Shown here one piece after another: positions 26,906-35,834 of a DNA stretch of 64,000 bases. Origin of the DNA: an uncultured Campylobacter sp. (GTDB lineage: Bacteria > Campylobacterota > Campylobacteria > Campylobacterales > Campylobacteraceae); contig NZ_CALKTT010000093.1 in the NCBI RefSeq assembly GCF_937997535.1, positions 1 to 64,000 of the forward strand, written 5' to 3'. The number at the start of each line of letters is the position of its first letter. The first letter of the stretch is position 1. The position numbers were made by a program, and so were the translations under genes. The notes under the pieces were generated by a model that worked only from the letters and a program-made list of their open reading frames with translations, was not told the DNA's origin and ran no database searches.

Positions 26906-28111
26906 ATGTTTGACGAAATCCGTTTTTCAAAAATCGAGCGTTTGCCCAATTACGTTTTTGCTGAGGTCAATGCCATAAAAATGGCGGCGCGCAGAGCCGG
27001 CGAGGACATAATCGATTTTTCGATGGGCAATCCCGACGGCAGGACGCCGCAGCATATAATCGACAAGCTTTGCGAAAGCGCGCAAAAGGACAAGACGCAC
27101 GGCTACTCCGTAAGTCAGGGCATCTATAAGCTGCGACTTGCGTGCGCGAATTGGTACAAGCGCAAATACGGCGTGATCTTGGATCCGGAAAGCGAGATCG
27201 TCGCGGTGATGGGCTCCAAGGAGGGCTTCGTGCATTTAACAAGCGCGATCGTAAATCCGGGCGATGTCGCGGTGGTGCCCGATCCCGCGTATCCGATACA
27301 TACTCAAGCTTTCATCATCGCGGGCGGCAACGTCGTTAAAATCCCGCTTGCCTATGATGAGAATTTAAATTTTAATGAGAATAAATTTTTCATCGATCTG
27401 CAAAAAACTTTCGACGAGAGCATTCCGCGTCCAAAATACGTCGTCGTAAATTTCCCGCACAACCCTACCACCGTCGTCGTACAAAAGAGCTTCTACGAGC
27501 GGCTTGTGGCGATGGCGCGGCAGGAGCGGTTTTATATCATCAGCGACATCGCTTATGCAGAGATCGCTTTCGATGATTACAAAACGCCGTCAATCTTTGA
27601 GGTTCAGGGCGCAAAGGACGTCGCAGTCGAGGCGTACACGCTTTCTAAAACTTACAATATGGCGGGTTGGCGCGTAGGTTTTGTTAGTGGCAACAAAAAG
27701 CTAGTCGCCGCGCTTAAAAAGATAAAATCGTGGTTTGATTACGGCATGTTTACGCCGATACAAGTAGCCGCAACGATCGCGCTGGACGGACCGCAGGAGT
27801 GCGTAGAGCAGATCCGCGCGAGCTATGAGAAGCGTAGGAATTTTTTGATTGACGCTTTTGCGGATGCGGGCTGGCAGATCGCAAAACCTAGCGCGTCGAT
27901 GTTTGCGTGGGCGAAATTGCCGCCCGCGGCGGCTCATCTAAGGAGTATGGAGTTTTCCAAACAGCTTCTTACCAAAGCGTGCGTTGCCGTAAGCCCGGGC
28001 GTTGGCTTTGGCGCGGCGGGAGACGATTACGTGCGGATCGCTTTTATCGAAAACGAAAACAGGACCCGCCAGGCTGCTAGAAATATAAAAAAATATTTGA
28101 AAGAGATCTGA
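26906..28111 (+). CDS. PLP-dependent class I/II aminotransferase (AlaC-like)
   Basis: A 401-residue fold-type I aminotransferase. Visible are the substrate region IDFSMGNPDGRTP (about 36-48), NFPHNPTT (about 189), the SDIAYAEIAFDDY aspartate that pairs with the PLP ring nitrogen, and the Schiff-base lysine in TLSKTYNMAGWRVGF (about 250). It resembles AlaC, YfdZ and LL-diaminopimelate aminotransferases. It shares a base with hom, so a role in aspartate-family or alanine metabolism is plausible, but the substrate cannot be read from the sequence. Confidence 0.9.
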   Translation: MFDEIRFSKIERLPNYVFAEVNAIKMAARRAGEDIIDFSMGNPDGRTPQHIIDKLCESAQKDKTHGYSVSQGIYKLRLACANWYKRKYGVILDPESEIVAVMGSKEGFVHLTSAIVNPGDVAVVPDPAYPIHTQAFIIAGGNVVKIPLAYDENLNFNENKFFIDLQKTFDESIPRPKYVVVNFPHNPTTVVVQKSFYERLVAMARQERFYIISDIAYAEIAFDDYKTPSIFEVQGAKDVAVEAYTLSKTYNMAGWRVGFVSGNKKLVAALKKIKSWFDYGMFTPIQVAATIALDGPQECVEQIRASYEKRRNFLIDAFADAGWQIAKPSASMFAWAKLPPAAAHLRSMEFSKQLLTKACVAVSPGVGFGAAGDDYVRIAFIENENRTRQAARNIKKYLKEI

Positions 28112-29379
28112 TGAGGGTAGCGATTTTAGGCGTCGGCACCGTAGGTAGCGAAGTTGCAAATATTTTGATCAAAAACAAAGATATCATTCTTGCGCGCGCA
28201 GGCGTTAGCATAGAGCCCGTAATCGGGCTCGTGCGCGATACGAGCAAAAAACGTGACGTAAAAATTCCGCTTAGCAGCGACGCTGGGAGTATCATCGAGC
28301 GCGATGACATCGACGTTTTTGTAGAGCTTATGGGCGGGGTAGAAAAGCCCTACGAGATCGTAAGCGAAATTTTAAAGCGTAAAAAGGCGGTCGTTACCGC
28401 AAATAAGGCGCTTTTGGCTTATCATCGCTATAAACTTCAGGCTTTGGCGGGCGACACGCCTTTTGGCTTTGAAGCGAGCGTAGCGGGCGGAATTCCGATC
28501 ATAAAAACCCTGCGCGAAGGGCTAAGCGCCAACCGTATCGAAAAGATCATCGGCATCGTAAACGGCACGAGCAACTTCATCCTTACGAATATGATGCAAA
28601 AAAACGAGAAATTTGAAGACGCGCTAAAGCGAGCTCAAGAGCTCGGATATGCCGAAGCCGATCCAAGCTTTGACATCGGTGGGTTCGATGCGGCGCATAA
28701 GCTTTTGATCTTAGCTAGCATCGCATACGGCGTGCACGGCGATCCCGAAGATATCCTAATCGAGGGGATCGAAGAGATCACGCAGGAGGATATCTATTTT
28801 GCGCGCGAATTCGACTTCATAATCAAGCTGCTTGCGGTAGCCAAGCGCGCGTGCGATAATAAAGTCGAGCTGCGCGTCCATCCAGCGCTCATTTCAAAGG
28901 ATCAAATGCTCTCAAAAGTAGACGGCGTAATGAACGGCGTGAGCATCTACGGAGACTGCGTCGACGAGAGTATGTATTACGGACCTGGCGCCGGCGGAAG
29001 CGCTACGGCAAGTGCGGTTATAAGCGATCTCATCGACATTGCGCGCGATAATAAAAATCCGATGCTCGGCTATAAAATTTTGCCGAGCGAAAATTTTATG
29101 CAAATTTTGCCTAGCGAGCAGATCCGTACGAAGTATTATTTCAGGCTGCGTGTGCGCGACGAGAAGGGCGTACTTGCGAAGCTTACGAACATTATGAGCT
29201 TAAACGATCTTTCGATCGACAGCTTTTTGCAAAAGCCTAAGCTCAAAACGGATGAGGAGGTGACGCTGTTTTTCACGACGCATACGTGCTGCGAGAAGGA
29301 TATCAAACGCGCAATAAGCGTAATTAGCGGTGAAAATTTCATTACGCAAAAGCCTTTTATGATCAGGATCGAAAGCTAA
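28111..29379 (+). CDS. hom: Homoserine dehydrogenase
   Basis: Hom reduces aspartate semialdehyde to homoserine on the way to threonine and methionine. The 422-residue protein has the nucleotide-binding start AILGVGTVGSEVANIL, VVTANKALLAYH, EASVAGGIPIIKTLREGL, the signature region ILTNMMQKNEKFEDALKRAQ and GYAEADPSFDIGGFDAAHKL, and a C-terminal ACT domain (about 350-422, FRLRVRDEKGVLAKLTNIMS), the usual allosteric site. The ATG overlaps the aminotransferase stop. Confidence 0.97.
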   Translation: MRVAILGVGTVGSEVANILIKNKDIILARAGVSIEPVIGLVRDTSKKRDVKIPLSSDAGSIIERDDIDVFVELMGGVEKPYEIVSEILKRKKAVVTANKALLAYHRYKLQALAGDTPFGFEASVAGGIPIIKTLREGLSANRIEKIIGIVNGTSNFILTNMMQKNEKFEDALKRAQELGYAEADPSFDIGGFDAAHKLLILASIAYGVHGDPEDILIEGIEEITQEDIYFAREFDFIIKLLAVAKRACDNKVELRVHPALISKDQMLSKVDGVMNGVSIYGDCVDESMYYGPGAGGSATASAVISDLIDIARDNKNPMLGYKILPSENFMQILPSEQIRTKYYFRLRVRDEKGVLAKLTNIMSLNDLSIDSFLQKPKLKTDEEVTLFFTTHTCCEKDIKRAISVISGENFITQKPFMIRIES

Positions 29380-29380
29380 A

Positions 29381-29719
29381 TTGAGCTTAAAAGAATATCT
29401 TTTTGGTTTTGCCTGCGAAGACCGTGCGGCGGAATTTTTACGCGGCGAAGGGTTTAAAATTTTAAAGCGAAATTTCCGCTGCCGCTTCGGCGAGATTGAT
29501 ATTGTCGCGCGCAAAGACGGCATTTTGCACTTCGTCGAGGTGAAGGCCACTAGCGGCGATTATGACGCTGCGGAGCGCGTGACAGATGCCAAGATGGCTA
29601 AAATTTTAAAGGCGGTTGAATTTTATCTGATGAGCTGCGATACGGACGAGTCGTGGCAGATCGACGTGGTGGAAGTTTATCCAAAGCAGATAAAATTTAT
29701 CGCCAACATATCTTTTTAA
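29381..29719 (+). CDS. YraN/UPF0102 family protein
   Basis: A 112-residue member of the UPF0102 family, a small PD-(D/E)XK-nuclease-like fold. The pattern is clear: CEDRAAEFLRGEGFKILKRN, then RFGEIDIVARKDGILHFVEVKAT with the Glu-Ile-Asp and Glu-Val-Lys acid and lysine positions of the fold. Biochemical role is not settled. The start is TTG one base after the hom stop; length is normal for the family. Confidence 0.9.
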   Translation: MSLKEYLFGFACEDRAAEFLRGEGFKILKRNFRCRFGEIDIVARKDGILHFVEVKATSGDYDAAERVTDAKMAKILKAVEFYLMSCDTDESWQIDVVEVYPKQIKFIANISF

Positions 29720-29754
29720 ATTAGAATTTTTATTATTTATTTAAGATAGTTAAC

Positions 29755-29760
29755 TATAAT
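29755..29760 (+). promoter_or_regulatory. -10 box of trxA
   Basis: TATAAT 29 bases before the trxA start, after GTTAAC and an AT-rich stretch. No -35 element is seen. Confidence 0.6.
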
Positions 29761-29789
29761 CCGCAGAATTTTAATACAAGGAGAACATT

Positions 29790-30104
29790 ATGGGAAAGTA
29801 TATAGAGCTTACTTCGGAGAATTTCGACGTTACTAAAGAGGGTGTCGCGCTAGTCGATTTTTGGGCGCCTTGGTGCGGGCCGTGCCGTATGATCGCCCCG
29901 ATCATCGAGGAGCTTGCGAACGATTACGAGGGCAAGGCTAAAATTTGCAAAGTAAATACCGACGAAGCGCAGGATCTTGCGGTGCAGTTCGGCGTTCGCT
30001 CGATCCCAACGATACTATTTTTCAAAGACGGCGAGCTAAAAGCCCAACTCATCGGCGCGCAATCTAAGCAGATTATAGCCGACAAACTAAACTCGCTTCT
30101 GTAA
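29790..30104 (+). CDS. trxA: Thioredoxin
   Basis: A cytoplasmic 104-residue thioredoxin with the active site [10 protein letters not shown] (Cys31 and Cys34 region), the cis-proline in RSIPTILFF and the usual C-terminal helix. Strong ribosome site AAGGAG before the ATG. It has its own promoter and terminator and lies just upstream of trxB, which reduces it with NADPH. Confidence 0.98.
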   Translation: MGKYIELTSENFDVTKEGVALVDFWAPWCGPCRMIAPIIEELANDYEGKAKICKVNTDEAQDLAVQFGVRSIPTILFFKDGELKAQLIGAQSKQIIADKLNSLL

Positions 30105-30110
30105 ATTTTA

Positions 30111-30134
30111 AAAGGGCGGCTTTCGCCCTTTTTT
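30111..30134 (+). terminator. Intrinsic terminator after trxA
   Basis: AAAGGGCG and CGCCCTTT form an eight-base-pair stem around GCTTT, followed by TTTT. It separates trxA from trxB. Confidence 0.9.
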
Positions 30135-30214
30135 CTCCCACTCATCGTTATATTAATTAAATTCGTAAATTTAGCGCCCGCGGCTTTACTTAATAAAATA
30201 ATTAAGGAGAAAAA

Positions 30215-31159
30215 ATGTTAGATTTAGCAATTATCGGCGGCGGCCCTGCGGGGTTAGCGGCGGGGCTTTATGCTACAAGAGGCGGTTTAAAGGATGTCGT
30301 GATGTTTGAGATGGGGATGCCCGGGGGGCAGATCACCTCAAGCTCCGAGATGGAAAACTACCCGGGCGTCGCTGCGGTGACCGACGGGATGAGCTTTATG
30401 GCGCCTTGGCAGGAGCAGTGCTTCCGCTTTGGCTTAAAGCATGAGATGGTGCGCGTGCTGCGCGTTTTAAAAGACGGCGATGGAAATTTTACGATCTATC
30501 TCGAGGGCGATCAAACACGACGCGCGCGTGCCGTTATCGTAGCTACAGGCTCTACTCCGCGCCGCGCGGGGATTGAGGGCGAGGATGAGTTTTTTGGTCG
30601 CGGCGTCAGTACCTGCGCGACCTGCGACGGGTTTTTTTACAAGGGAAAAGAGGTTGCCGTCCTCGGCGGCGGCGATACGGCGCTAGAGGAGGCGCTGTAT
30701 CTGGCTAAAATTTGCTCTAAAGTCTATCTGATTCACCGTCGCGATGAGTTTCGCGCCGCGCCTTCGACCGTGCAAAAGGTGCGCGAAAGTGAGAATATCG
30801 AGCTCATCACAAATGCGCTCGTAGAGCAGATCAAGGGCGATGCAAGCGGCGTAACGGGCGTCGTCGTGAAGGATAAAACCAGCGGCGCCGCGCGTGAGCT
30901 GCAGCTACCTGGGATCTTCGTATTCGTGGGGCTTGACGTGCGAAACGAGGTGCTAAAGGGCGATGATGGTAAGTTCATTTGCGACATCACGCCGGGCGGG
31001 CAGGTCGCGGTAAATTTAAAGATGCAAACAAGCGTGCACGGGCTATTTGCGGCGGGCGATATGAGACAGGATGCGCCTAAACAGGTCGTTTGCGCGGCGG
31101 GTGACGGTGCGGTTGCCGCACTTAGCGCGATTGCGTATCTGCAAGGACACGATAAATAA
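30215..31159 (+). CDS. trxB: Thioredoxin reductase
   Basis: A 314-residue FAD enzyme that reduces thioredoxin with NADPH. FAD site [19 protein letters not shown] at the N-terminus, redox pair in [10 protein letters not shown] (about 133-138), NADPH site [16 protein letters not shown] (about 149), and the C-terminal FAD segment [20 protein letters not shown]. Ribosome site AAGGAGAAAAA. In Campylobacter this enzyme is part of the oxidative-stress and peroxide-removal set. Confidence 0.97.
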   Translation: MLDLAIIGGGPAGLAAGLYATRGGLKDVVMFEMGMPGGQITSSSEMENYPGVAAVTDGMSFMAPWQEQCFRFGLKHEMVRVLRVLKDGDGNFTIYLEGDQTRRARAVIVATGSTPRRAGIEGEDEFFGRGVSTCATCDGFFYKGKEVAVLGGGDTALEEALYLAKICSKVYLIHRRDEFRAAPSTVQKVRESENIELITNALVEQIKGDASGVTGVVVKDKTSGAARELQLPGIFVFVGLDVRNEVLKGDDGKFICDITPGGQVAVNLKMQTSVHGLFAAGDMRQDAPKQVVCAAGDGAVAALSAIAYLQGHDK

Positions 31160-31185
31160 GCTTGTATTCGGCGTAAAATTTCACG

Positions 31186-31220
31186 GCGCGGCGGGCGAAA
31201 CTGCTTCCGTCGCGCTTTTT
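31186..31220 (+). terminator. Intrinsic terminator after trxB
   Basis: GCGCGGCGG pairs with CCGTCGCGC (nine pairs, one G-T) across a 12-base loop, followed by TTTTT. Confidence 0.75.
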
Positions 31221-31234
31221 AAATTTAAAAGCCC

Positions 31235-31309
31235 GCGTCAAATTTGAATGAAATAATGAAATTTTGACGCAAGGCGGCTCAAATTTAAAATTTCGTCAAA
31301 TTGAGCCGC
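31235..31309. repeat. Two tandem hairpins between trxB and the lipoprotein gene
   Basis: First hairpin: GCGTCAAA (31235-31242) with TTTGACGC (31263-31270). Second: GCGGCTCAA (31274-31282) with TTGAGCCGC (31301-31309). Loops are AT-rich and contain AAATTT words. They lie between convergent genes and could end transcription from either side. Nothing else is seen in 31221-31379. Confidence 0.7.
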
Positions 31310-31379
31310 AAAATAATGCTATCGTCTTTTGCGGAAACGCTTCCGAGCCGAAACGTCTTTTAAAAATTCAGATAAAATT

Positions 31380-32159
31380 TTATTGTCTTTCGTAGAAAGT
31401 TGCAAGGGCGTCTTCCGCCGTTTTTCTATTATTAAATGCCGATCTTATCTTAATAACATCATCAATTATATCTTTAGTCACTATAAATTTATCCGATAAA
31501 CTTACGCTCTTATCAGCATTCACGATAAAATTTAATTCGATCTCAGCCTGTGGCGGCAGCTCTGCTGCCCTTCCAAGCTGTAGCCTTATTTGGCTAGGCG
31601 TTAGCTGCGAATAATAAGCGACGTCTTCTAATGAATCAATAATATTACTCATATAAATCGCAGAAGTTTTTGGTTCACCATCCTTTAGTATTTCATCTTT
31701 TAATTTATCGTCGCAATCAACTGGCTTTTTTTGAAATGAGTAATCTATTTTGCCTCTGTCTTTGAGCTCCTCTTGAAATTTCGTCTCATTTATTTTGCAA
31801 TGTTCATTTGCCAATTTAAGTAAACGCTGTTGTTTATCATCAGATTTATCTTTATAGAAAAGCACGGCACCTCTTAAAGACGTGTTTAGCATAGCCTCTT
31901 TATATTTTTTGTTAAAGGCATCTACATCAACCTTTACTTTCTCCATATCCACGTCGCAAACCATCTTAACCGTCTTTAATCCACCGTTTTCCTCTTTGCT
32001 CCAAGTAATATTTTTGCAGAGTTTCGAGCCCTCGATCGCCGTGCCAATACTCATCGACTTGAAATCAGGCAAAGTGTAGTCTTTCACGAGCTGTATCTCA
32101 TCTGCGCCGCATCCTGTTGAAATCAACGTCGCAAGCGCGACACCTAGTGCATATTTCAT
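31380..32159 (-). CDS. Putative lipoprotein of unknown function
   Basis: A 259-residue protein with a signal peptide ending in the lipobox LISTGC, so probably lipidated at Cys17. The mature part is charged and Lys-rich, with four further cysteines (in LCKN, MVCDV, EHCKI and VDCDD) that could form two disulfides in the periplasm. No domain is recognised. Base composition is richer in A+T than in most neighbours. The ATG follows AAGGAGTTAAAG. A run of ten G on the coding strand lies 40 bases upstream, in the expected promoter spacer, which suggests phase-variable expression. Confidence 0.85.
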   Translation of the reverse strand: MKYALGVALATLISTGCGADEIQLVKDYTLPDFKSMSIGTAIEGSKLCKNITWSKEENGGLKTVKMVCDVDMEKVKVDVDAFNKKYKEAMLNTSLRGAVLFYKDKSDDKQQRLLKLANEHCKINETKFQEELKDRGKIDYSFQKKPVDCDDKLKDEILKDGEPKTSAIYMSNIIDSLEDVAYYSQLTPSQIRLQLGRAAELPPQAEIELNFIVNADKSVSLSDKFIVTKDIIDDVIKIRSAFNNRKTAEDALATFYERQ

Positions 32160-32178
32160 CTTTAACTCCTTGAGGTAA

Positions 32179-32192
32179 ATTTTCTAGAAAAT
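32179..32192. repeat. 14-bp palindrome in the leader of the lipoprotein gene
   Basis: ATTTTCTAGAAAAT is a perfect palindrome between the G tract and the start codon, overlapping the possible -10 box. It could be a regulator site or chance AT symmetry. Confidence 0.4.
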
Positions 32193-32218
32193 AATGCTAC
32201 CCCCCCCCCTGCTTAAAA
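32191..32218 (-). promoter_or_regulatory. Putative promoter with a G10 spacer tract
   Basis: On the minus strand a T-rich -35-like element (TTTTAA, 32218-32213) and a -10-like CATTAT (32196-32191) are separated by 16 bases, ten of which are consecutive G (32209-32200). Changes in tract length would change promoter spacing. Boxes are assigned by pattern only. Confidence 0.5.
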
Positions 32219-32318
32219 ACGGATAAATTTAGAGCCGAAATTTGATATAAATTCGCGAAGTACGTGGCTAAAAGCGTGAAAGATAAAATTTAAAGATAGA
32301 ATTTTAAAAGAATTCGGC

Positions 32319-32412
32319 GAGAGAGGGAGGGAATCGAACCCCCCGGAAAACGGTCAACCGCCCTCCTATCGGATTTGAAGTCCGCAGACGCCACCAGGTC
32401 GCCATCCTCTCC
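32319..32412 (-). tRNA. selC: tRNA-Sec, anticodon UCA
   Basis: Read on the minus strand, the anticodon arm CGGA-CTTCAAA-TCCG gives anticodon TCA. The very long variable arm (GGAGGGCGGT pairing with ACCGTTTTCC) and the T loop TTCGATT with a five-pair stem are those of selenocysteine tRNA. The acceptor stem is GGAGAGG with CCTCTCT (first pair G-U), and a CCA end is not clearly encoded. Campylobacter uses selenocysteine in formate dehydrogenase, which also needs molybdenum or tungsten cofactor. The 3' boundary is uncertain by a few bases. Confidence 0.92.
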
Positions 32413-32422
32413 AAATGCGGGA

Positions 32423-32428
32423 ATTATA
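32423..32428 (-). promoter_or_regulatory. -10 box of tRNA-Sec
   Basis: TATAAT on the minus strand, ten bases before the tRNA 5' end. Confidence 0.6.
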
Positions 32429-32440
32429 GCGAGATAAAAT

Positions 32441-35224
32441 TTATTTAGCTTTAAAGAGGCTAAATTTTAAGCCCTTTCGGCTCATTATTAGCGACGGTAG
32501 GATTATGAGCGCACCCAAAAGAAGCAGGCTCATCACCAGACATATTAACATCCCAAAGTAGATCGTAGGCCAGAAATTGCTCATCATCATCACGCTGAAT
32601 CCCAAAATGATCGCAAACGACGTATAATACATCGCGTATCCGATACTTGCGTGGCTCGCGCGGATTGCCGCGGCCTCGTCGCCCAGGCGCGCAAACTCCC
32701 GCTTGTAGCGATAGATATAGTGGATGACGTCGTCAACGCCGATACCGATGCTAATCGCCGCTATCGTGATACTCATGATATCTAGTGGAATGCTCGCAAC
32801 CCCCATAATGCCGAAGCAGGCGCAAAGCGGAATTAAATTTACGACGATCGCGATAAGTGCGTATGAAAACGAGCGAAAGATGATCACGAAAAGCACGAAA
32901 AGCACGAGCACGGTAATACCCAGAGTGCCTATCTGCGAGCTCATCAGGCTTTGAAGCATATTGTTATAAAGCACCATTATGCCGCTGATCTGCACCGTGA
33001 CGTTATCCTTAGCGAGTAGAGAGTCCAGATCGCGCTTAAGATCGGCTAGGAATTGCGCCCTGCGGAGATTCGGATCGCTATCTATAGTGCGGATGCTAAA
33101 GTGTGCCTCGTTCGCTTCAATATTAACAAAGGGCGAAAGCACTAATTCGCGGTAGTTTGCCGGCATTTCAGAGTAGATTAGAGCAAGGCTCAGATCGTCC
33201 AGATCGCGCCCCTGATTAATCTGCTTGCCGAGCTTTAAAAGCGATGCGAGCGAGCTTACGTTGCCGATAAACTCGTGCCCGGCGACGTTTTTGTCCTTCA
33301 AAAAATCATCTATTTTGCTGATGATACGCATCTTTTCGGAGGTGAACCAATACTGCGGCTTGTTTTCGTTGGCGGCGTACTCGGCTTCGAAATCGCCAAA
33401 ATCGTCGCTCACGGTGGAATTTTGCTCTAAATTTGCGGCGTGGATTTGATCCGAATTTGCGGCGTCGCTTGGTTGTGTTGCCGCAGCGGGGCCTTGCTCG
33501 GACAAATTTTTATCATTTAAATTTTGCGCCGTGGCGGTAGAATTCTGAGTAGCGGAATTTTGCACGATAGAATTTTGCCGAGTAGAATTTGCCGCAAAAT
33601 TTCGCCCAGCGGGATTGGAATTTCCACCGCTCTTAAAATTTGCGCTGCCGTTTACGGAATTTTCACTCCCGCTAGCAGTATCTGCGCCGCCTGCACTTTT
33701 AAATTTAACGACGATATCAAGCGGGATCGTTCCGCCCAGATTGGTATCGATAACCTCCATACCCGCGCGGATGTCGGTGCTTTTTTTAAAGTAGCCGATG
33801 AAGCTGTTTTCGACGCGCAGCTGTGAGATGCCGTACAGCCCAAAGATCACCGCTGCAGCGCACACTCCGTAGACCACGCCTCTGCTACGCAGCGCCGTTT
33901 CGGCGCACCAAATGGTAAATTTAAAGTGCTGCTCGAAGCTGCGATTATTGTGCGTGCGTGGCAGAAGCGACATAACCGCGCCGAATACTCCAAACGCCGT
34001 AACTAGCGAGATGCTGATGCCTACGCTCATCATAATTCCCAGAGAAATTACGGGCTTTATATCGCAAAAAATTAGCGACATAAAGCCGATAACGGTCGTA
34101 AAGATTGCGAAAAAGCAGGGTCTTGCGCGCTCGCGTAGCACCGCGTAAACGAGCTGGCGCTGCGAAAATGCGTGAAAGCGCGCGCTAAACTCGCGGTAGG
34201 CGACGATTAGGTGGATACAGACCGAAACCGTGATGATGAGCTGAAGCGCTATGAAATTTGAGCTAATGACCGTGACCTCAAAGCTCAAAAATCCGAATAA
34301 TCCCACTGCGAGCACGACCGAATACGCGCAGATGATAAGCGGCAGCAGGATAAATTTTGCCTGTCTAAAAAAGAGCCAAAAGCAAGCTAGCAGAAGCACC
34401 AAGGCGCCGAGTCCGTAGGTCGCCAGATCCGAGCGGACGTAGCCTACCATATCGTCGGCGATCATATTTAATCCGCCCAAAAATAGCCGATCGCCCGCAA
34501 ATTCCTTCTCAAAGCCCGCGATCAGCGCACGCAAAGCCATAATATCTCGGTGATCCTTTTCGCGCAGCTCGTCGCGGTAGGATTTAAAATTTTGCTCTGC
34601 AACTTTAAGCGCGTCTTTAAGCTGTGAAATTTGAGCCCCCGAGCGGTTGCCCTCGTGCTCCGCTTGCTTTAGAGCGCTTTTGGCTCCGTCTCTTAGGCGC
34701 AAAAGCTCCTCGTAGCGGGTCTGCGGTTTTAAATTTATTAAAATTGCGGTAGTGCGAAGATCGGCGCTTACTAAATTTGACGCATAAAAGGGGCTTGTGG
34801 CAAACTCGCGCCTAGCCGCGGTTAAATTTACGTCCGCGTCGGTAAGAGTGGGTATGTGCTTAAGCAGCTCGCTCATGCCGCCACCTTTGTTTAGTAAAAG
34901 CGGTACGTTCGTGATGTCCGTGACGCTGGCGACGAAATCCAGCTTAGAAAAAGCGGCATCCATCTGCGCTATCTTGCGGATCGTCTCGGGCGCTAAAAGA
35001 TCGCCCGCGGGAGTGTATGCAAGCACCAAGAAATTCGGCGTTTCGTAGCGCTTAGATACTTCGCGCCAAATTTGAAGGTCTTTGTCATTATCTAGCAGAA
35101 GTGTCTGGCTCGAAGCGTCGATCTCTAGCTTTGTGGAGTAATATCCGAAAAACAGCGCAAGCGCCGTAAACAGCGCGAGCGTGATTTTCGGAAACGCGAC
35201 GATTAGGCGAAAAATTTTTTTCAA
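32441..35224 (-). CDS. RND/MMPL-family exporter with a large loop insert
   Basis: A 927-residue inner-membrane protein of the hydrophobe/MMPL branch of the RND superfamily. Two halves each have one helix, a periplasmic domain and a five-helix bundle; the second bundle contains SIGIGVDDVIHYIYRYKREF, the usual Asp-bearing helix of proton-driven members. In the second periplasmic domain, residues about 505-605 (bases 33410-33715), is an Asn/Ser-rich low-complexity block with NS, NF and NL pairs, coded by 14 RAATTY hexamers in 300 bases. The start is a TTG after AAAGAGCGG. It follows mlaA and mlaC, so lipid transport across the envelope is the likely role. Confidence 0.88.
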   Translation of the reverse strand: MKKIFRLIVAFPKITLALFTALALFFGYYSTKLEIDASSQTLLLDNDKDLQIWREVSKRYETPNFLVLAYTPAGDLLAPETIRKIAQMDAAFSKLDFVASVTDITNVPLLLNKGGGMSELLKHIPTLTDADVNLTAARREFATSPFYASNLVSADLRTTAILINLKPQTRYEELLRLRDGAKSALKQAEHEGNRSGAQISQLKDALKVAEQNFKSYRDELREKDHRDIMALRALIAGFEKEFAGDRLFLGGLNMIADDMVGYVRSDLATYGLGALVLLLACFWLFFRQAKFILLPLIICAYSVVLAVGLFGFLSFEVTVISSNFIALQLIITVSVCIHLIVAYREFSARFHAFSQRQLVYAVLRERARPCFFAIFTTVIGFMSLIFCDIKPVISLGIMMSVGISISLVTAFGVFGAVMSLLPRTHNNRSFEQHFKFTIWCAETALRSRGVVYGVCAAAVIFGLYGISQLRVENSFIGYFKKSTDIRAGMEVIDTNLGGTIPLDIVVKFKSAGGADTASGSENSVNGSANFKSGGNSNPAGRNFAANSTRQNSIVQNSATQNSTATAQNLNDKNLSEQGPAAATQPSDAANSDQIHAANLEQNSTVSDDFGDFEAEYAANENKPQYWFTSEKMRIISKIDDFLKDKNVAGHEFIGNVSSLASLLKLGKQINQGRDLDDLSLALIYSEMPANYRELVLSPFVNIEANEAHFSIRTIDSDPNLRRAQFLADLKRDLDSLLAKDNVTVQISGIMVLYNNMLQSLMSSQIGTLGITVLVLFVLFVIIFRSFSYALIAIVVNLIPLCACFGIMGVASIPLDIMSITIAAISIGIGVDDVIHYIYRYKREFARLGDEAAAIRASHASIGYAMYYTSFAIILGFSVMMMSNFWPTIYFGMLICLVMSLLLLGALIILPSLIMSRKGLKFSLFKAK

Positions 35225-35247
35225 ATACCGCTCTTTTAGGCTTGCCG

Positions 35248-35832
35248 CTATTCGCCGCTATTGATGACGGTGGAATTTAGCCGCTTTATGAGCTCGTCAA
35301 AACCCAAGCTTTGCGTTACATCGCCTAGCTGCGAGCGGTAGGTCTGAATTAAACTAACGCCCACGATATCGACATCGTAGATGCGCCAATCAGAGCCGTT
35401 AGGATAAAATTTAAAATCGATGTCGTAATTTTTCTGCTCGCCGATGACCTGCGTTTTTAGCACGCGGCGTTTATCGCTCGGGCTTTGTTTACTTAGTACC
35501 TTCATATCCTGATCGGTATAAAGCGAAAGCTTTTCGATAAAGGAGCGCTTTAGATGCGCCTCGAAGGCTTTATTAAATTCCGCGATTTGCGCAGGGCTAA
35601 GGCTCGCATAATGTTTAGCAAGGGAGAGCTTCGCCATCATTTTATAATCAAAATAGCCGTCAAAAAGCGCAAAAATTTTTGCGGGCTTTGCGTCTTTTGG
35701 GGTGCTGCTTCGCATGATGCTTACGGCCTCGGCGACCTTTTGGCTCATCACAGGCTCAATATCCGCATCGCTAATAGCGTGCGCCGAAATCAAAAGCGCT
35801 CCGCAAAGCGCTAGAACTTTTAAAATTTTCAT
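35248..35832 (-). CDS. mlaC: MlaC-family periplasmic phospholipid carrier
   Basis: A 194-residue secreted protein of the MlaC/Ttg2D family, which shuttles phospholipid between the outer-membrane MlaA and the inner membrane. Signal peptide MKILKVLALCGALLISAHA; family features include FDGYFDYKMMAKLSLAKHYASL, a central region with TQVIGEQKNYDIDFKFYPNG and WRIYDVDIVGVSLIQTYRSQ. An ATG at 35838 overlaps the mlaA stop but lies on the ribosome site AAAGGA itself; the ATG at 35832 has correct spacing and is preferred. Confidence 0.9.
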   Translation of the reverse strand: MKILKVLALCGALLISAHAISDADIEPVMSQKVAEAVSIMRSSTPKDAKPAKIFALFDGYFDYKMMAKLSLAKHYASLSPAQIAEFNKAFEAHLKRSFIEKLSLYTDQDMKVLSKQSPSDKRRVLKTQVIGEQKNYDIDFKFYPNGSDWRIYDVDIVGVSLIQTYRSQLGDVTQSLGFDELIKRLNSTVINSGE

Positions 35833-35834
35833 TT

